Part shown: positions 13,423 through 22,595 of the stretch, piece after piece | How the letters are laid out: each line of letters begins with the position of its first letter | How positions within the stretch are numbered: position 1 is the stretch's first letter | The notes under the pieces: model-generated | Told to the model about the DNA's origin: nothing | Databases searched by the model: none | The model's input: only the letters and a program-made list of their open reading frames with translations | DNA from: an uncultured Prevotellaceae bacterium | GTDB taxonomy: Bacteria; Bacteroidota; Bacteroidia; Bacteroidales; Bacteroidaceae | DNA: 40,858 nucleotides | Reading direction: 5' to 3' | NCBI GenBank assembly: GCA_949295905.1 | Contig: CASFNA010000018.1 | Span: 1 to 40,858 of the forward strand | Program-made: the position numbers and the translations under genes

Positions 13423-15672
13423 CTATCTTTCCGTAGTGTCAAGGAATTTCCTTGCGGCGCGCAGCTGGTGACGCATTATGCTAAGGAATTCCTGGCTCTC
13501 CTGGAGTATGTTCAGGTAGAGCAGCGATACCTTCAGGTTGGCGCTGTCGTCGCGGTACATCGTGTCGATGACGTGTTTGCGCATTACCGAAAGCTCGTCC
13601 TTGCACTCGTCGGCGATGTTGAGCGTGTCCTGATACAGCTCATAACGGTTGGTCGAAATCATCTGCTCGGTGTGGCTCATCAGTTCGTTCACCTTGCGGC
13701 GGATGCCCTCGAACTCGTCAATATATGCCTGAGGCAGAGGGTTGAAGTTGTTGTCAACATGCTCTTTCACAGGTTCGAGCATACGTTTCAGACAGTACAT
13801 GAACTGCTGGTTGCTGTTGGCCCCGAGGTGGAACCACGTGTTGCGCTCTATGGCTATCGGCGCAGGGATGCGGCGCATGGCAAGCAGTTCCTTGCGGCGG
13901 AACTTCTTTAGCTGCGCCTGTTCTTCCTTCAGCGCGCTGTGGCAGTGGCGCAGCTCCTTGCGGTTCTCGTTGGTTATGCCGTCGATGATGCGGTTGTACT
14001 GCTCGAGGGCGAAGCGTGTGACGAAGCTCTGGGTGCGAGCCACGTGCTTGGAGAGCAAATCCCATACTATTTCCTTGTCCCTTGTGCGCATCATCAGCTG
14101 GAACACGTCGTCCTTCTTTTCCTCCTTCTGCTTCTTGGCGAACTGGCGGTTGCTGCGCCAGAGCAGGTATATGTCAAGAGCCATGAAGGCCACCATCACG
14201 GCTATTCCGCCGAAGTGCATCATAGCGCAGACTATGGCGCAGGTGGCGAAGGCAACGCCTGCCGTGACAAACCATCCGCCGATGACCGATATTACGCCCG
14301 TAACGCGGAACACGGCGCTCTCGCGGCTCCACGCACGGTCGGCCAAAGAACTACCCATTGCCACCATGAACGTAACGTAGGTGGTTGACAGGGGGAGCTT
14401 GTAATTCGTTCCGATGATGATGAGCATGGCCGCAAGCACAAGGTTGACGGCGGCGCGCACCTCGTCGAATGCCGCTCCTTCGGCCAGTATGGCCTCCTCC
14501 TTGTTGAAGCGGCTGTCTATCCATTTCCGCACGCGTGCAGGTATAAATTTCACCACGGTGTCGTTGATGTCCTGCGTGGTGCGCACTACGCTGCGTGCCA
14601 CTTTTGACGAACCGAACATCTCGTCGCCCTCGTCCTGGCGGCTGAGGTCAACGCTTGTCTTGACAACGTTCTGCGCCTTCTTCGACGTAGTCATGGCTAT
14701 TATCATTATGATGCCTGCCAGCACCAAGTAGAGCAGCGGACTCTTGGCCGACGACATGAGCGAAGTCATCATGAACGTGTCAAACTGTCCGTTGCCGTTG
14801 GCGAGGAAGTCCTGCATCGAGTCAAGTCCGGCAAGGGGCACACCGATGAAGTTCACGAGGTCGTTGCCTGCGAAAGCCATAGCCAGCGCGAACGTTCCGG
14901 CCAGCACTATGAGCTTGAACACGTTGACGCGCAGCAGGTGGAGTATCTCCATAAGCACCGTAGAGCCTACGAATGTTACGGCCATGAGCATGGTGGTGTT
15001 GGTCTCAATCCATGTGCGCGACGCCTCGCTGATGTAAGGCGACGTGCCTATGCCGGTGATGAAGATGAAGTATGCCAGCGATGTGAACGCTATGCCGCCG
15101 AATATGGCGATGGTGTAGCGCAGGTGTTTCTTGTAATTAAAGGTGAAGATTAGTCGGGAAATCCATTGTACGATGACTCCGAAGAAGAAGGCTATGGCCA
15201 CCGATACGAAGATGGCGATGATGACGCTGAGGGCCTTGTCGCTGTTGAGCAGGTCGTAGATGGTGAGCGACGGGTCGGCAGCCATCTTGAGCATGGCGAG
15301 GATGAACGTACCTCCCAGCAGCTCGAACACGAGCGACACCGTGGTAGATGTAGGCAGGCCGAGCGTGTTGAACACGTCGAGAATGACGACATCGGTCACC
15401 ATTACGGCGAGGAAGATGGTCATCACCTCGGAGAACGAGTAGCTTTCAGGCCGCATTATGCCGTGCCTGGCAACGTCCATCATGCCCGCGCTCATCACGG
15501 CTCCTATGAGGATGCCGACCGATGCGACGAACAGCACCGTGCGGAATGTTGCCACTTTGGCGCCGATGGCCGAGTTAAGGAAGTTTACGGCGTCGTTGCT
15601 TACGCCCACGAACAAGTCGAACACAGCCAAGACAAGCAGGAATCCGACTATCAAAAAATAAATTTCCGTCAT
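13423..15672 (-). CDS. PiT-family inorganic phosphate transporter with PhoU-like tail
   Basis: A 749-residue low-affinity phosphate permease. The two inverted PiT signature regions are present: GVSNDAVNFLNSAIGAK near residue 24 with GLPTSTTVSLVFELLGG near 104, and AGNDLVNFIGVPLAG near 267 with LPLSTTYVTFMVAMGSSLADRAW near 423. About ten to twelve membrane segments fill residues 1-500. After the last one the protein continues with about 220 charged, helical residues (from about 525) of PhoU/DUF47-like character, which is normally a separate protein beside PiT genes. The gene stands alone, with its own terminator and a promoter-like TACTTTTG at 15717-15710. Confidence 0.93.
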   Translation of the reverse strand: MTEIYFLIVGFLLVLAVFDLFVGVSNDAVNFLNSAIGAKVATFRTVLFVASVGILIGAVMSAGMMDVARHGIMRPESYSFSEVMTIFLAVMVTDVVILDVFNTLGLPTSTTVSLVFELLGGTFILAMLKMAADPSLTIYDLLNSDKALSVIIAIFVSVAIAFFFGVIVQWISRLIFTFNYKKHLRYTIAIFGGIAFTSLAYFIFITGIGTSPYISEASRTWIETNTTMLMAVTFVGSTVLMEILHLLRVNVFKLIVLAGTFALAMAFAGNDLVNFIGVPLAGLDSMQDFLANGNGQFDTFMMTSLMSSAKSPLLYLVLAGIIMIIAMTTSKKAQNVVKTSVDLSRQDEGDEMFGSSKVARSVVRTTQDINDTVVKFIPARVRKWIDSRFNKEEAILAEGAAFDEVRAAVNLVLAAMLIIIGTNYKLPLSTTYVTFMVAMGSSLADRAWSRESAVFRVTGVISVIGGWFVTAGVAFATCAIVCAMMHFGGIAVMVAFMALDIYLLWRSNRQFAKKQKEEKKDDVFQLMMRTRDKEIVWDLLSKHVARTQSFVTRFALEQYNRIIDGITNENRKELRHCHSALKEEQAQLKKFRRKELLAMRRIPAPIAIERNTWFHLGANSNQQFMYCLKRMLEPVKEHVDNNFNPLPQAYIDEFEGIRRKVNELMSHTEQMISTNRYELYQDTLNIADECKDELSVMRKHVIDTMYRDDSANLKVSLLYLNILQESQEFLSIMRHQLRAARKFLDTTER

Positions 15673-15709
15673 AAAACTGTTATTGTAATACTATGTCTTA
15701 ATTCCGCCG

Positions 15710-15740
15710 CAAAAGTAGAAAACATATGTTACAACATGTT
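15710..15740 (-). promoter_or_regulatory. Promoter and candidate operator of the phosphate transporter
   Basis: On the minus strand TACTTTTG (15717-15710) fits the -7 box. No clear TTTG lies at -33; instead that region holds two palindromes, AACATATGTT (15721-15730) and AACATGTT (15733-15740), which may bind a regulator that activates the weak promoter. Confidence 0.4.
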
Positions 15741-15766
15741 TAAGCGGATGTTTCAATTGTGTTACA

Positions 15767-15854
15767 AAACGCCTTTCGGCCGGTTGGAATTGCCTCTGTA
15801 TTTTCCTTTTACACTTTTAGCCGTCATATGGAGAAGACGGCTTCCACATTTTTA
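15767..15854. repeat. Degenerate 22-bp-phased repeat array
   Basis: AAACGCCTTTCGG (15767) and GAAGACGGCTTCC (15833) resemble the array core and are exactly three 22-bp steps apart; the two intermediate positions (15789, 15811) are only weakly similar. Probably a decayed array next to array C. Confidence 0.35.
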
Positions 15855-16003
15855 CCATGTAAAACGTACGCTGTAGGCTGTGACGGTAGGGGGTATTGGC
15901 GTGACTGAAGCGTTGCCGTACAATGCGTGTATGAGGCGTGATTACAGGGTGTTACCGTCGCTTTGAGGTAAAGAACATCCGCGCGGAATACAATGCTGAT
16001 GTA

Positions 16004-16091
16004 AAAGACGGTCTTTCGTCTTCTCAAAGACCGCCTTTTATCGTATGAAAGGCCGTCTTTTATGATGCGGAAGACGGCCTTTTGCAAAACG
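16004..16091. repeat. 22-bp-phased repeat array C (4 units)
   Basis: Cores begin at 16004, 16026, 16048 and 16070, every step exactly 22 bp: AAAGACGGTCTTT, AAAGACCGCCTTT, AAAGGCCGTCTTT, GAAGACGGCCTTT. It lies in the 666-bp divergent gap between the phosphate transporter and the first secreted-protein gene. Confidence 0.9.
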
Positions 16092-16252
16092 GTTGTGAAC
16101 CGGCTTCTTTCTGTAGAAATTCCTTTATGTTTTGAAACGTTTTTTTGTAAATTATAGGTTAAATACGGTTTGAATGAAAATATGTTGCAAACAAAGGTGA
16201 ATTTTTTTGTAAGAAAAATGCAGGTTGAATGTTGGTTTAAATATAATTTTAC

Positions 16253-16260
16253 TATATTTG
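16253..16260 (+). promoter_or_regulatory. Likely -7 box for the first secreted-protein gene
   Basis: TATATTTG matches TAnnTTTG; a TTG at 16232-16234 lies 18 nt upstream, a partial -33 element. The leader would be about 70 nt and A/T-rich. Confidence 0.5.
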
Positions 16261-16338
16261 TCGCCGAAAAATAATTTATTGGCAGATTGGAAGCTGAATT
16301 GACACGAAATATTAACATATAAAACAAAATTAACTATA

Positions 16339-18882
16339 ATGTATCAGATTATGAAAAAACATTTACTCACGTGTGTGATGGCGGCTTTTGCCGCCACGGC
16401 TGCGGCGCAGTATTCCCAGGAAACCGCGCTCGAATTGCAGCCGGGAACCAACTCCTGCGCCTTGACGGCTGACAACCGCGTGGCGTATTGGGCGTATACG
16501 CCTGAAGAGAACACCCTGCTCACCGTCACGCCTTCAAGCGGAAGCGTGTCGGCGTACACTTTGGACGGCGAGGGTGAAAACGCCTCGCAAGTAACTCTTT
16601 CGGGGGTATTCGTGCAGAATCTCCAGCAGGTTTATTATCTTGACAAGGGAACAACGGCTTATTTCATGGTGTCGGGCGACACCGAGGCCAATTTCAACGC
16701 CGAACTGGAAACAGGCGGCAACGTGGGCAAGGGATTCTCTGCCGACGACCCGGTGGTGATTACAGAGGGCGATGAGATGTTCATGGGCCGTTCCGTATTC
16801 TCGAGCATGGGGCAGACTACGTATGCCACATATTCGGCAACTGAAGACGGCGTGCTTGTGCTGAAGGCCACAACGTCGGTAAGTGTTTCGGTTAACGGTG
16901 GAAGCCAAAACTATTTTGAGTATTCCAACGGCAGCTATCTGTATAACCTTCAGGTGGAGAACGGGCAGACGTACAGCCTGGCTTTCTCGCAACATTACAC
17001 TCCGTTTGTGCTCACGGTGGAGATGACCCATCCCGAGCCGGGCTCTTTGGACATGCCTTTCGCGCTTGCCGAAGGAGGTAATGCTGTGCCGGCCGAAAGC
17101 GGCGAATACTGGTACACGTACACCAACAGCAAGGCCGGCTATGGCGTGATAAGCAGCGAAAGTTCGTTGTCGAGAGGTGATGTGAAGGTCTACAACAGCA
17201 AATATAACATTCAAAGCGGCTACACTTATGCCCAGTCGGCTGTAGGCAGCTATGACGTCCGTTTCGAGATGCCCACACCGGGGACTACATACTTCATTTG
17301 TGTTAACAAGGTTGCGTCTTCATCCGAAGAAGATGCGTTCAGCTTCGCATTGGAGGAATATGCTCCCGGAGACAAGGAGGAGAATCCCATATTGATAGAA
17401 GAAGTACCCTCTACGGTTACGACGAAGGCGGCAGGCGGAACCAGCTATTACGCCGTTGACGTGCCTGCCGGTGTGCACAAGTTCCTTAACGTTGAGGCTA
17501 CTTCCGAGATAACAAGCTCTGCAACGACAGTTTCCGCATATCCTAAAGGCAGCAGCTGGAGCGCGGTAAGCGGCAACACGTCTGTACGTCTTGAGGTTGA
17601 TGGAGGCGCAAGCGGTCAACAATATATAATAAGGTGGACTTCTTCGGAATCCACACCGATAACATTCACCGTCTCGCTTGACGACATCAAGCAGGGCGAC
17701 CTGATAACCAATCCGCTCACGGCGGTCAAAGGAGAGAACAAGATAGAGGGCAACGGCACGAAGTATTATACATACAAGGCGACGATGACAGGCAAGCTCG
17801 TGCTTGTAGCTACTCCCGAAATGATTGTTACTTTCCCGATTGACGCCAATCCGTATGCCGGCACATACCAGGCCACAGTAGTAGGTTCGACGTACACATT
17901 GGGTGTAACCGAGGGTACGGATTATTACATAAAGATAGACAACGCCAAGGACGGCGACGTGTTCACGTTGGAAGAAGCAGAGTATGAAGTTGGCGAAAGC
18001 CGTGACAATCCTTTCATTGTCGAGGGCGGACTCTTCACGCTTGGCACTGATACTTATGCTGACTATTGGTTGCAGTACACGGTTGGGGAAGACGGAGTGC
18101 TCGTCATCGAGAGCGACGTGCCTTACACCAGCGGAGACCAGATGATGTATGGCAAGTCTACAGATAATTACCTGTCAGGAATGATGACATCCGTGCAGGA
18201 CGGCGAGGATTATGTGACAATCTACAAGGTGGAGACTGCCGCCGTTGTAGGCGACGTTTATCTTGTAAATCTCAAGCTGACGGCACCATATGAAGGCAAG
18301 GTGGTCAAGTTCACCATCAGGGATGCCGAGCCGGGCGAAACTGTTGACAACCCCATTGTGCTTGTGCCCGGCGAGACCGTGGCAGTACCTGCCGTGTCAC
18401 GCACAAAGCCCATGTGGTATAAGGCTTCGCTTGATGCAGGCCCGGTAAAGATTACTACCGACAATTACATCAACGGAACTTGGTATGAAGGCAGGGACAA
18501 TGCCGTTGCGGGAAATGGCTCGAGCATGATGTTCAACACAACGTGGAACGAAGACTATACCGTAATGACGAATACTTGGGAGAGCACTGTCGCCACAGCC
18601 GGTGATTATTATATAATGGTTGACCAGAGCTACGGCAATGTAAACATGACGCTTGAAGGTACGCCCACTTCAATTTCAAGTGCTGCCGTTGACGGCTCCT
18701 CGGTAAGTGTGAGCGGCAATACTCTTAGCGTCAGTGCGGACAATGCGGATGTCAAGGTGTACACCGTTTCAGGTGCAATGGTTGTCAATGAAACTGTGTC
18801 AGGCGGCGCGTCGTTCAGCCTCGATTCAGGCATTTACATCGTAAGAATAAACGATACGGTGAAGAAAGTCATCGTAAGATAA
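16339..18882 (+). CDS. Secreted repeat protein with T9SS C-terminal signal
   Basis: This encodes an 847-residue exported protein. The signal peptide is MKKHLLTCVMAAFAATAAAQ; an in-frame ATG four codons earlier (16339) is used here, but the start may be 16351. The mature region is built of about six tandem beta-rich units of 100-110 residues, each opening with a pattern like G(D/E)..(D/E)NP(I/F)x(V/I): GDKEENPILIEE near 347, GDLITNPLTAVK near 455, GESRDNPFIVEG near 553, GETVDNPIVLVP near 665. The last 70 residues (ADVKVYTVSGAMVV ... GIYIVRIND ... KVIVR) are a type A T9SS sorting domain, so the protein should cross the outer membrane and be released or lipid-anchored. The function of the repeats is unknown. 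Confidence 0.88.
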   Translation: MYQIMKKHLLTCVMAAFAATAAAQYSQETALELQPGTNSCALTADNRVAYWAYTPEENTLLTVTPSSGSVSAYTLDGEGENASQVTLSGVFVQNLQQVYYLDKGTTAYFMVSGDTEANFNAELETGGNVGKGFSADDPVVITEGDEMFMGRSVFSSMGQTTYATYSATEDGVLVLKATTSVSVSVNGGSQNYFEYSNGSYLYNLQVENGQTYSLAFSQHYTPFVLTVEMTHPEPGSLDMPFALAEGGNAVPAESGEYWYTYTNSKAGYGVISSESSLSRGDVKVYNSKYNIQSGYTYAQSAVGSYDVRFEMPTPGTTYFICVNKVASSSEEDAFSFALEEYAPGDKEENPILIEEVPSTVTTKAAGGTSYYAVDVPAGVHKFLNVEATSEITSSATTVSAYPKGSSWSAVSGNTSVRLEVDGGASGQQYIIRWTSSESTPITFTVSLDDIKQGDLITNPLTAVKGENKIEGNGTKYYTYKATMTGKLVLVATPEMIVTFPIDANPYAGTYQATVVGSTYTLGVTEGTDYYIKIDNAKDGDVFTLEEAEYEVGESRDNPFIVEGGLFTLGTDTYADYWLQYTVGEDGVLVIESDVPYTSGDQMMYGKSTDNYLSGMMTSVQDGEDYVTIYKVETAAVVGDVYLVNLKLTAPYEGKVVKFTIRDAEPGETVDNPIVLVPGETVAVPAVSRTKPMWYKASLDAGPVKITTDNYINGTWYEGRDNAVAGNGSSMMFNTTWNEDYTVMTNTWESTVATAGDYYIMVDQSYGNVNMTLEGTPTSISSAAVDGSSVSVSGNTLSVSADNADVKVYTVSGAMVVNETVSGGASFSLDSGIYIVRINDTVKKVIVR

Positions 18883-18897
18883 CGGGAAAACACATAT

Positions 18898-18936
18898 GCG
18901 TTTGCCGTTCTGGCGTTAAAACAGAACGGCAAACGC
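18898..18936 (+). terminator. Terminator after the first secreted-protein gene
   Basis: A perfect 15-bp stem (GCGTTTGCCGTTCTG at 18898-18912 with its complement at 18922-18936) and a 9-nt loop, followed by ATATTTTTA, lies between the gene ending at 18882 and the M6 protease gene. Confidence 0.85.
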
Positions 18937-18964
18937 CATCATATTTTTATAAAATATTCAATAC

Positions 18965-21900
18965 ATGAAATTTTTGAGAAGACTTTTGGTTGGCTTGTGC
19001 CTGTTGTTGTGCTTGCCGCAAGATGCCGAAGCCGTCAAGGCTTATCCGCGTCCTATCACCATAACTCAGCCTGACGGCTCTACGATTACGGTGAGGATAC
19101 ATGGTGACGAGAGCTTCCATTACACTACAACAATCGATGGATTCCTGCTTGAAAAGGACAAGGCGGGTTACTTTTGTTATGTGAATTACGACTTTACGAC
19201 GGGACGCAAGACCCTGTCCGCACAGCGTGCGCACAATGTCGGCGAACGTGATGCGGCGGAAAAGACGTTTGTCTCAAACCTGAAAGCTGCCAAGTTGGTA
19301 AACGCCGACATAAAGGCTAAGCGTCCGTTGACGGTGAAACAGCCCGGTAGGAAGGTTCAGCCTTGGCTCAAGAAATCGCCGGTGGCGAAGGCAAGCGCGG
19401 CTAACACCGCTACAGCGAATGCGGAAACTGCTGAAAGCAAGTATCTCGTAATACTTGTAAACTTCGCCGACAGCACGTTCAAGTATACGAATGAAGACTT
19501 TGAAACATGGCTAAACGAACCTGGATATAGCACCAACGGCGGATGGGGCAGCGTGAAAGACTATTGGAGAGACAACTCCATGGGACAGTTTGTGCCGGAC
19601 TTTACGGTGGTCGGGCCTTACGATTTGTCGAAGCCTTTGGTTGAATACGCGGGCAATTCGGAAGATACAGGTGAGGATGTAGACCCCCGTTCGATGATTA
19701 AGGAAGCCTGCTTGCTGGCCAAGGAGGCTAACCCGGGGCTTGACTTCGCACAGTTTGACAACGACGGCGATGGTGTTGTAGACAACTGTTATGTGATATA
19801 CGCAGGCTACAGCGAGGCCAGCACGGCCAATCCTGATGACATGTGGCCGCACAGCTGGACCATGGGCGATGACGTGTTTGAGATAGACGGGGTGAAGATA
19901 GACGAATATTCATGTTCGGCCGAGCTTGTTGGTATGCCCGGCGCACCTGAAAAACCTACGATGGACGGCATCGGAACGTTCACTCACGAGTTCGGACACA
20001 TACTGGGACTGAAGGATATGTATGATACGGACGACTACACCAACGGTTATGGAGTGGACCCCGGTGCGTACAGCCTTTATGCTTCAGGCAGCTACAACAA
20101 CGAAAGCCGCACGCCTCCGTGCCTTATGGCTTTTGAGCGTTTGCAGATGGGATGGGCGCAGGAAGGTACTGACATAGTTGAGCTTAAAGGGCCTGAAGAC
20201 GTTACGCTTGACCATGTGTCTGCCAACAAGGCGCGTTACATCAATGCGCAGCCGGGACGTGCCGATGGTACCGGCTACGAGTGGTTTGTTTTTGAGAACA
20301 GGCAGCAGACAGGCTGGGACAGCTATATTCCAGCCCACGGACTGCTCATCTACCATTATGACTATACCAAGGAGATGGTGGACGAATACTGGAGTGTGAA
20401 CGGGCCTAACAACAATGCGAAGCACCGTTGCATGTACATAAAGGCGGCCGATGGTGTGGACGACGAGAATTCGCGTGCCGGAGACACATATCCCGGCACC
20501 AGCGCCAATACTTCGTTTACCGACACTACGACCCCGAACTCGCTGAACTGGAACAACGAACCGACAAATGTACCTGTTACAAACATACTGGAACAGGACG
20601 GCAAGATAATGTTCCAGGTGTGTGGCGGTACGTCTGTTTGGGATTTTGTGAAAACGGAAGTGCCGGGCGATGTGCGTGACGTGAGCGCAACTTTCAATGC
20701 GGAGATGACAGGAAACACCCATGATGTGGCCGAGGCAGGCTTCTGCTGGTCATTGGAAGACAACCCTACGCTCGACGACACCCATAAGGCTGCTGAATGG
20801 AACGACGGCAAGTTCAGTGTGGCTGTTGACAACCTGCAGCCCGGAAGCAATTATAATGTTAAGGCGTATGTTAAGATGAACGACGGGAGCGTGGTTTACG
20901 GTTCGTCCGTTATGTTCGCCACGGAATGTGAAACGGCCACCGCTCCGTTCATTGCCGACTTCCTGTCATGGACCAACGGACAGCCCGACTGCTGGCAGAT
21001 TGTTGACCGCAACGGTGACGGTACAACCTGGATACTTGACGAGAGCACAGGAGGACTGGTATATCAGTTTGACTATTGGAACAACGCCGACGACTGGCTC
21101 ATCAGCAAGAGGCGCATACATGTGCCCGAGAACGGTGTGCTTGTGTTGTCGCGTGGTGTGGCGGAGACAACTACTGTCGAGGACTTGGAAATATACATTT
21201 CGACCAAGACGAGCGACATAGACGACTTCTTCCTGTACGAGAAAATGTCGTTTGCCGACTATTTCAGCGAGCAGCACAATGAGGAGATTGACATTAGCCG
21301 CTTCGCCGGGCAAGACATTTACATCGCATTAAGATGCTGTTCGGAGAAGCTCCAGACCAACCTGTGGATTTGGAATGTGGCCGTTACAGAGAAACTGCCG
21401 GCACCAACCATCACTAAGTTTGAACAGACGGCTCAAGACCAGATGACTATAGAGTGGACACCGGTGGAGAAGGCGAAGAACTATTACCTTTACTACGGCA
21501 AGGAAACGGACGAGCCTAACGACGTGCTTGTGTTCGCACCGATGGATTTCTTCGAGAAAACGGAAGGCGACGTGCAGCTAAGCTCCGGCTCGATGCTGTT
21601 CACAGGGAATGCGACAGTTGAGCTAATAGACTTCCCCGAAGGTCTTACCGACCTTAAGTTCATGGTTCTTACATCAGGCCCGACAGGCACTTCCGAGCTG
21701 CTTGTCGAAGGAACGAAGGATGGTTCGGCGTGGACGAGCGTCGGCCCGAGGGTCATATTGAAAGAATTTGACAACGAAGGGCAGGAGTGCGACTGGAAGT
21801 CCTACGTTGAAGGACAGGGCTTCAAGAAACTGCGTTTCCGCTTCACGCATGGCGGACGCAACGGCCGCGTGAAGTATCTTACGCTTGGATATACGGACGG

Positions 21901-22336
21901 AAAGATTATTGAGGACATTGCAGCCGGAGGAACACTTGACAAATATGGCGTGCTCCACACTTCGGTCTCATTCGGAGCAGAAATTCCTGGCGAGTTCAAC
22001 AACGGGCGCTTCGTGGCCTGGGTTGCATCAGGCGACGGCATATTGTTCTACGACCAGTCGGAAAACGCCTACTACGAATATAATGGCACTACGTCAATCA
22101 CCGAAGTAATCGGAGATTCGGGCATAAGTGTCACCGCAGGTGCCGGTACTCTCGGACTTGACGGACTGAAGCCCGGTTACAGGATTACGTGCGTTTCGCC
22201 ATCGGGAACGCTGCTTTACAGCGGCGAGGCCGACGGTGAGCATGCCGGCATCAGCCTGCCGGGCAAGAGCGGCATCGTGATTGTAAGCATAGAAGGCGAC
22301 GGCGAAACATACACGACCAAGGTTATAATAAGATAA
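18965..22336 (+). CDS. M6-family metalloprotease with T9SS C-terminal signal
   Basis: This encodes a 1123-residue secreted zinc protease related to immune inhibitor A. Signal peptide is residues 1-23 (MKFLRRLLVGLCLLLCLPQDAEA). An N-terminal propeptide-like domain (to about 140) contains the DGSTITVRIHGDESFHY segment usual in these proteins. The catalytic domain (about 150-540) has HEFGHILGLKD at 341-351, the HExxHxxGxxD zinc motif. A jelly-roll cleaved-adhesin/choice-of-anchor J domain follows at about 659-815, then an FN3-like region. The last 70 residues end in ...TTKVIIR, a T9SS sorting signal. Likely role: degradation of extracellular protein. It is preceded by a terminator, so it should have its own promoter, which I could not place. 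Confidence 0.93.
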   Translation: MKFLRRLLVGLCLLLCLPQDAEAVKAYPRPITITQPDGSTITVRIHGDESFHYTTTIDGFLLEKDKAGYFCYVNYDFTTGRKTLSAQRAHNVGERDAAEKTFVSNLKAAKLVNADIKAKRPLTVKQPGRKVQPWLKKSPVAKASAANTATANAETAESKYLVILVNFADSTFKYTNEDFETWLNEPGYSTNGGWGSVKDYWRDNSMGQFVPDFTVVGPYDLSKPLVEYAGNSEDTGEDVDPRSMIKEACLLAKEANPGLDFAQFDNDGDGVVDNCYVIYAGYSEASTANPDDMWPHSWTMGDDVFEIDGVKIDEYSCSAELVGMPGAPEKPTMDGIGTFTHEFGHILGLKDMYDTDDYTNGYGVDPGAYSLYASGSYNNESRTPPCLMAFERLQMGWAQEGTDIVELKGPEDVTLDHVSANKARYINAQPGRADGTGYEWFVFENRQQTGWDSYIPAHGLLIYHYDYTKEMVDEYWSVNGPNNNAKHRCMYIKAADGVDDENSRAGDTYPGTSANTSFTDTTTPNSLNWNNEPTNVPVTNILEQDGKIMFQVCGGTSVWDFVKTEVPGDVRDVSATFNAEMTGNTHDVAEAGFCWSLEDNPTLDDTHKAAEWNDGKFSVAVDNLQPGSNYNVKAYVKMNDGSVVYGSSVMFATECETATAPFIADFLSWTNGQPDCWQIVDRNGDGTTWILDESTGGLVYQFDYWNNADDWLISKRRIHVPENGVLVLSRGVAETTTVEDLEIYISTKTSDIDDFFLYEKMSFADYFSEQHNEEIDISRFAGQDIYIALRCCSEKLQTNLWIWNVAVTEKLPAPTITKFEQTAQDQMTIEWTPVEKAKNYYLYYGKETDEPNDVLVFAPMDFFEKTEGDVQLSSGSMLFTGNATVELIDFPEGLTDLKFMVLTSGPTGTSELLVEGTKDGSAWTSVGPRVILKEFDNEGQECDWKSYVEGQGFKKLRFRFTHGGRNGRVKYLTLGYTDGKIIEDIAAGGTLDKYGVLHTSVSFGAEIPGEFNNGRFVAWVASGDGILFYDQSENAYYEYNGTTSITEVIGDSGISVTAGAGTLGLDGLKPGYRITCVSPSGTLLYSGEADGEHAGISLPGKSGIVIVSIEGDGETYTTKVIIR

Positions 22337-22404
22337 ACAAATGTTGATTGACATGTCCTGACATGTGCAGCCTTGAATGGCCGCGTAAGGCATACGGGTT
22401 TGTA

Positions 22405-22492
22405 AAAGGCGGCATTCCGCCATGCGAAAGACCGCCTTTCACATCCCCAAACACGGCCTTTTGCACGCTGAAAGGCGGCCTTTTGCATGGCC
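22405..22492. repeat. 22-bp-phased repeat array D (4 units)
   Basis: Cores begin at 22405 (AAAGGCGGCATTC), 22427 (AAAGACCGCCTTT), 22449 (AAACACGGCCTTT) and 22471 (AAAGGCGGCCTTT), each step exactly 22 bp. The array occupies the gap between the M6 protease and the giant surface protein; the giant protein's frame happens to stay open through it, but the signal peptide begins after it. Confidence 0.9.
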
Positions 22493-22595
22493 TGACGCAA
22501 CGTTCTGTCAGTCAGGTACTTGCGTGAAGACGGCAAGATGCGGCAGGGCGGTTTTGCAAGGGCATGTATCATATAAACAAAAAACATACGTAACA

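Noticed and set aside
15166-15876. 236-codon His/Glu-rich frame opposite the phosphate transporter
   Set aside because: Composition is typical of an antisense shadow of a membrane protein, and it has no motif.
22351-22366. ACATGTCCTGACATGT as terminator of the M6 protease
   Set aside because: A 7-bp stem with no T run; too weak to call, although palindromic.
22422-22595. 58-codon N-terminal extension of the giant surface protein
   Set aside because: It translates repeat array D and has no signal peptide; the ATG at 22596 opens a clear one.
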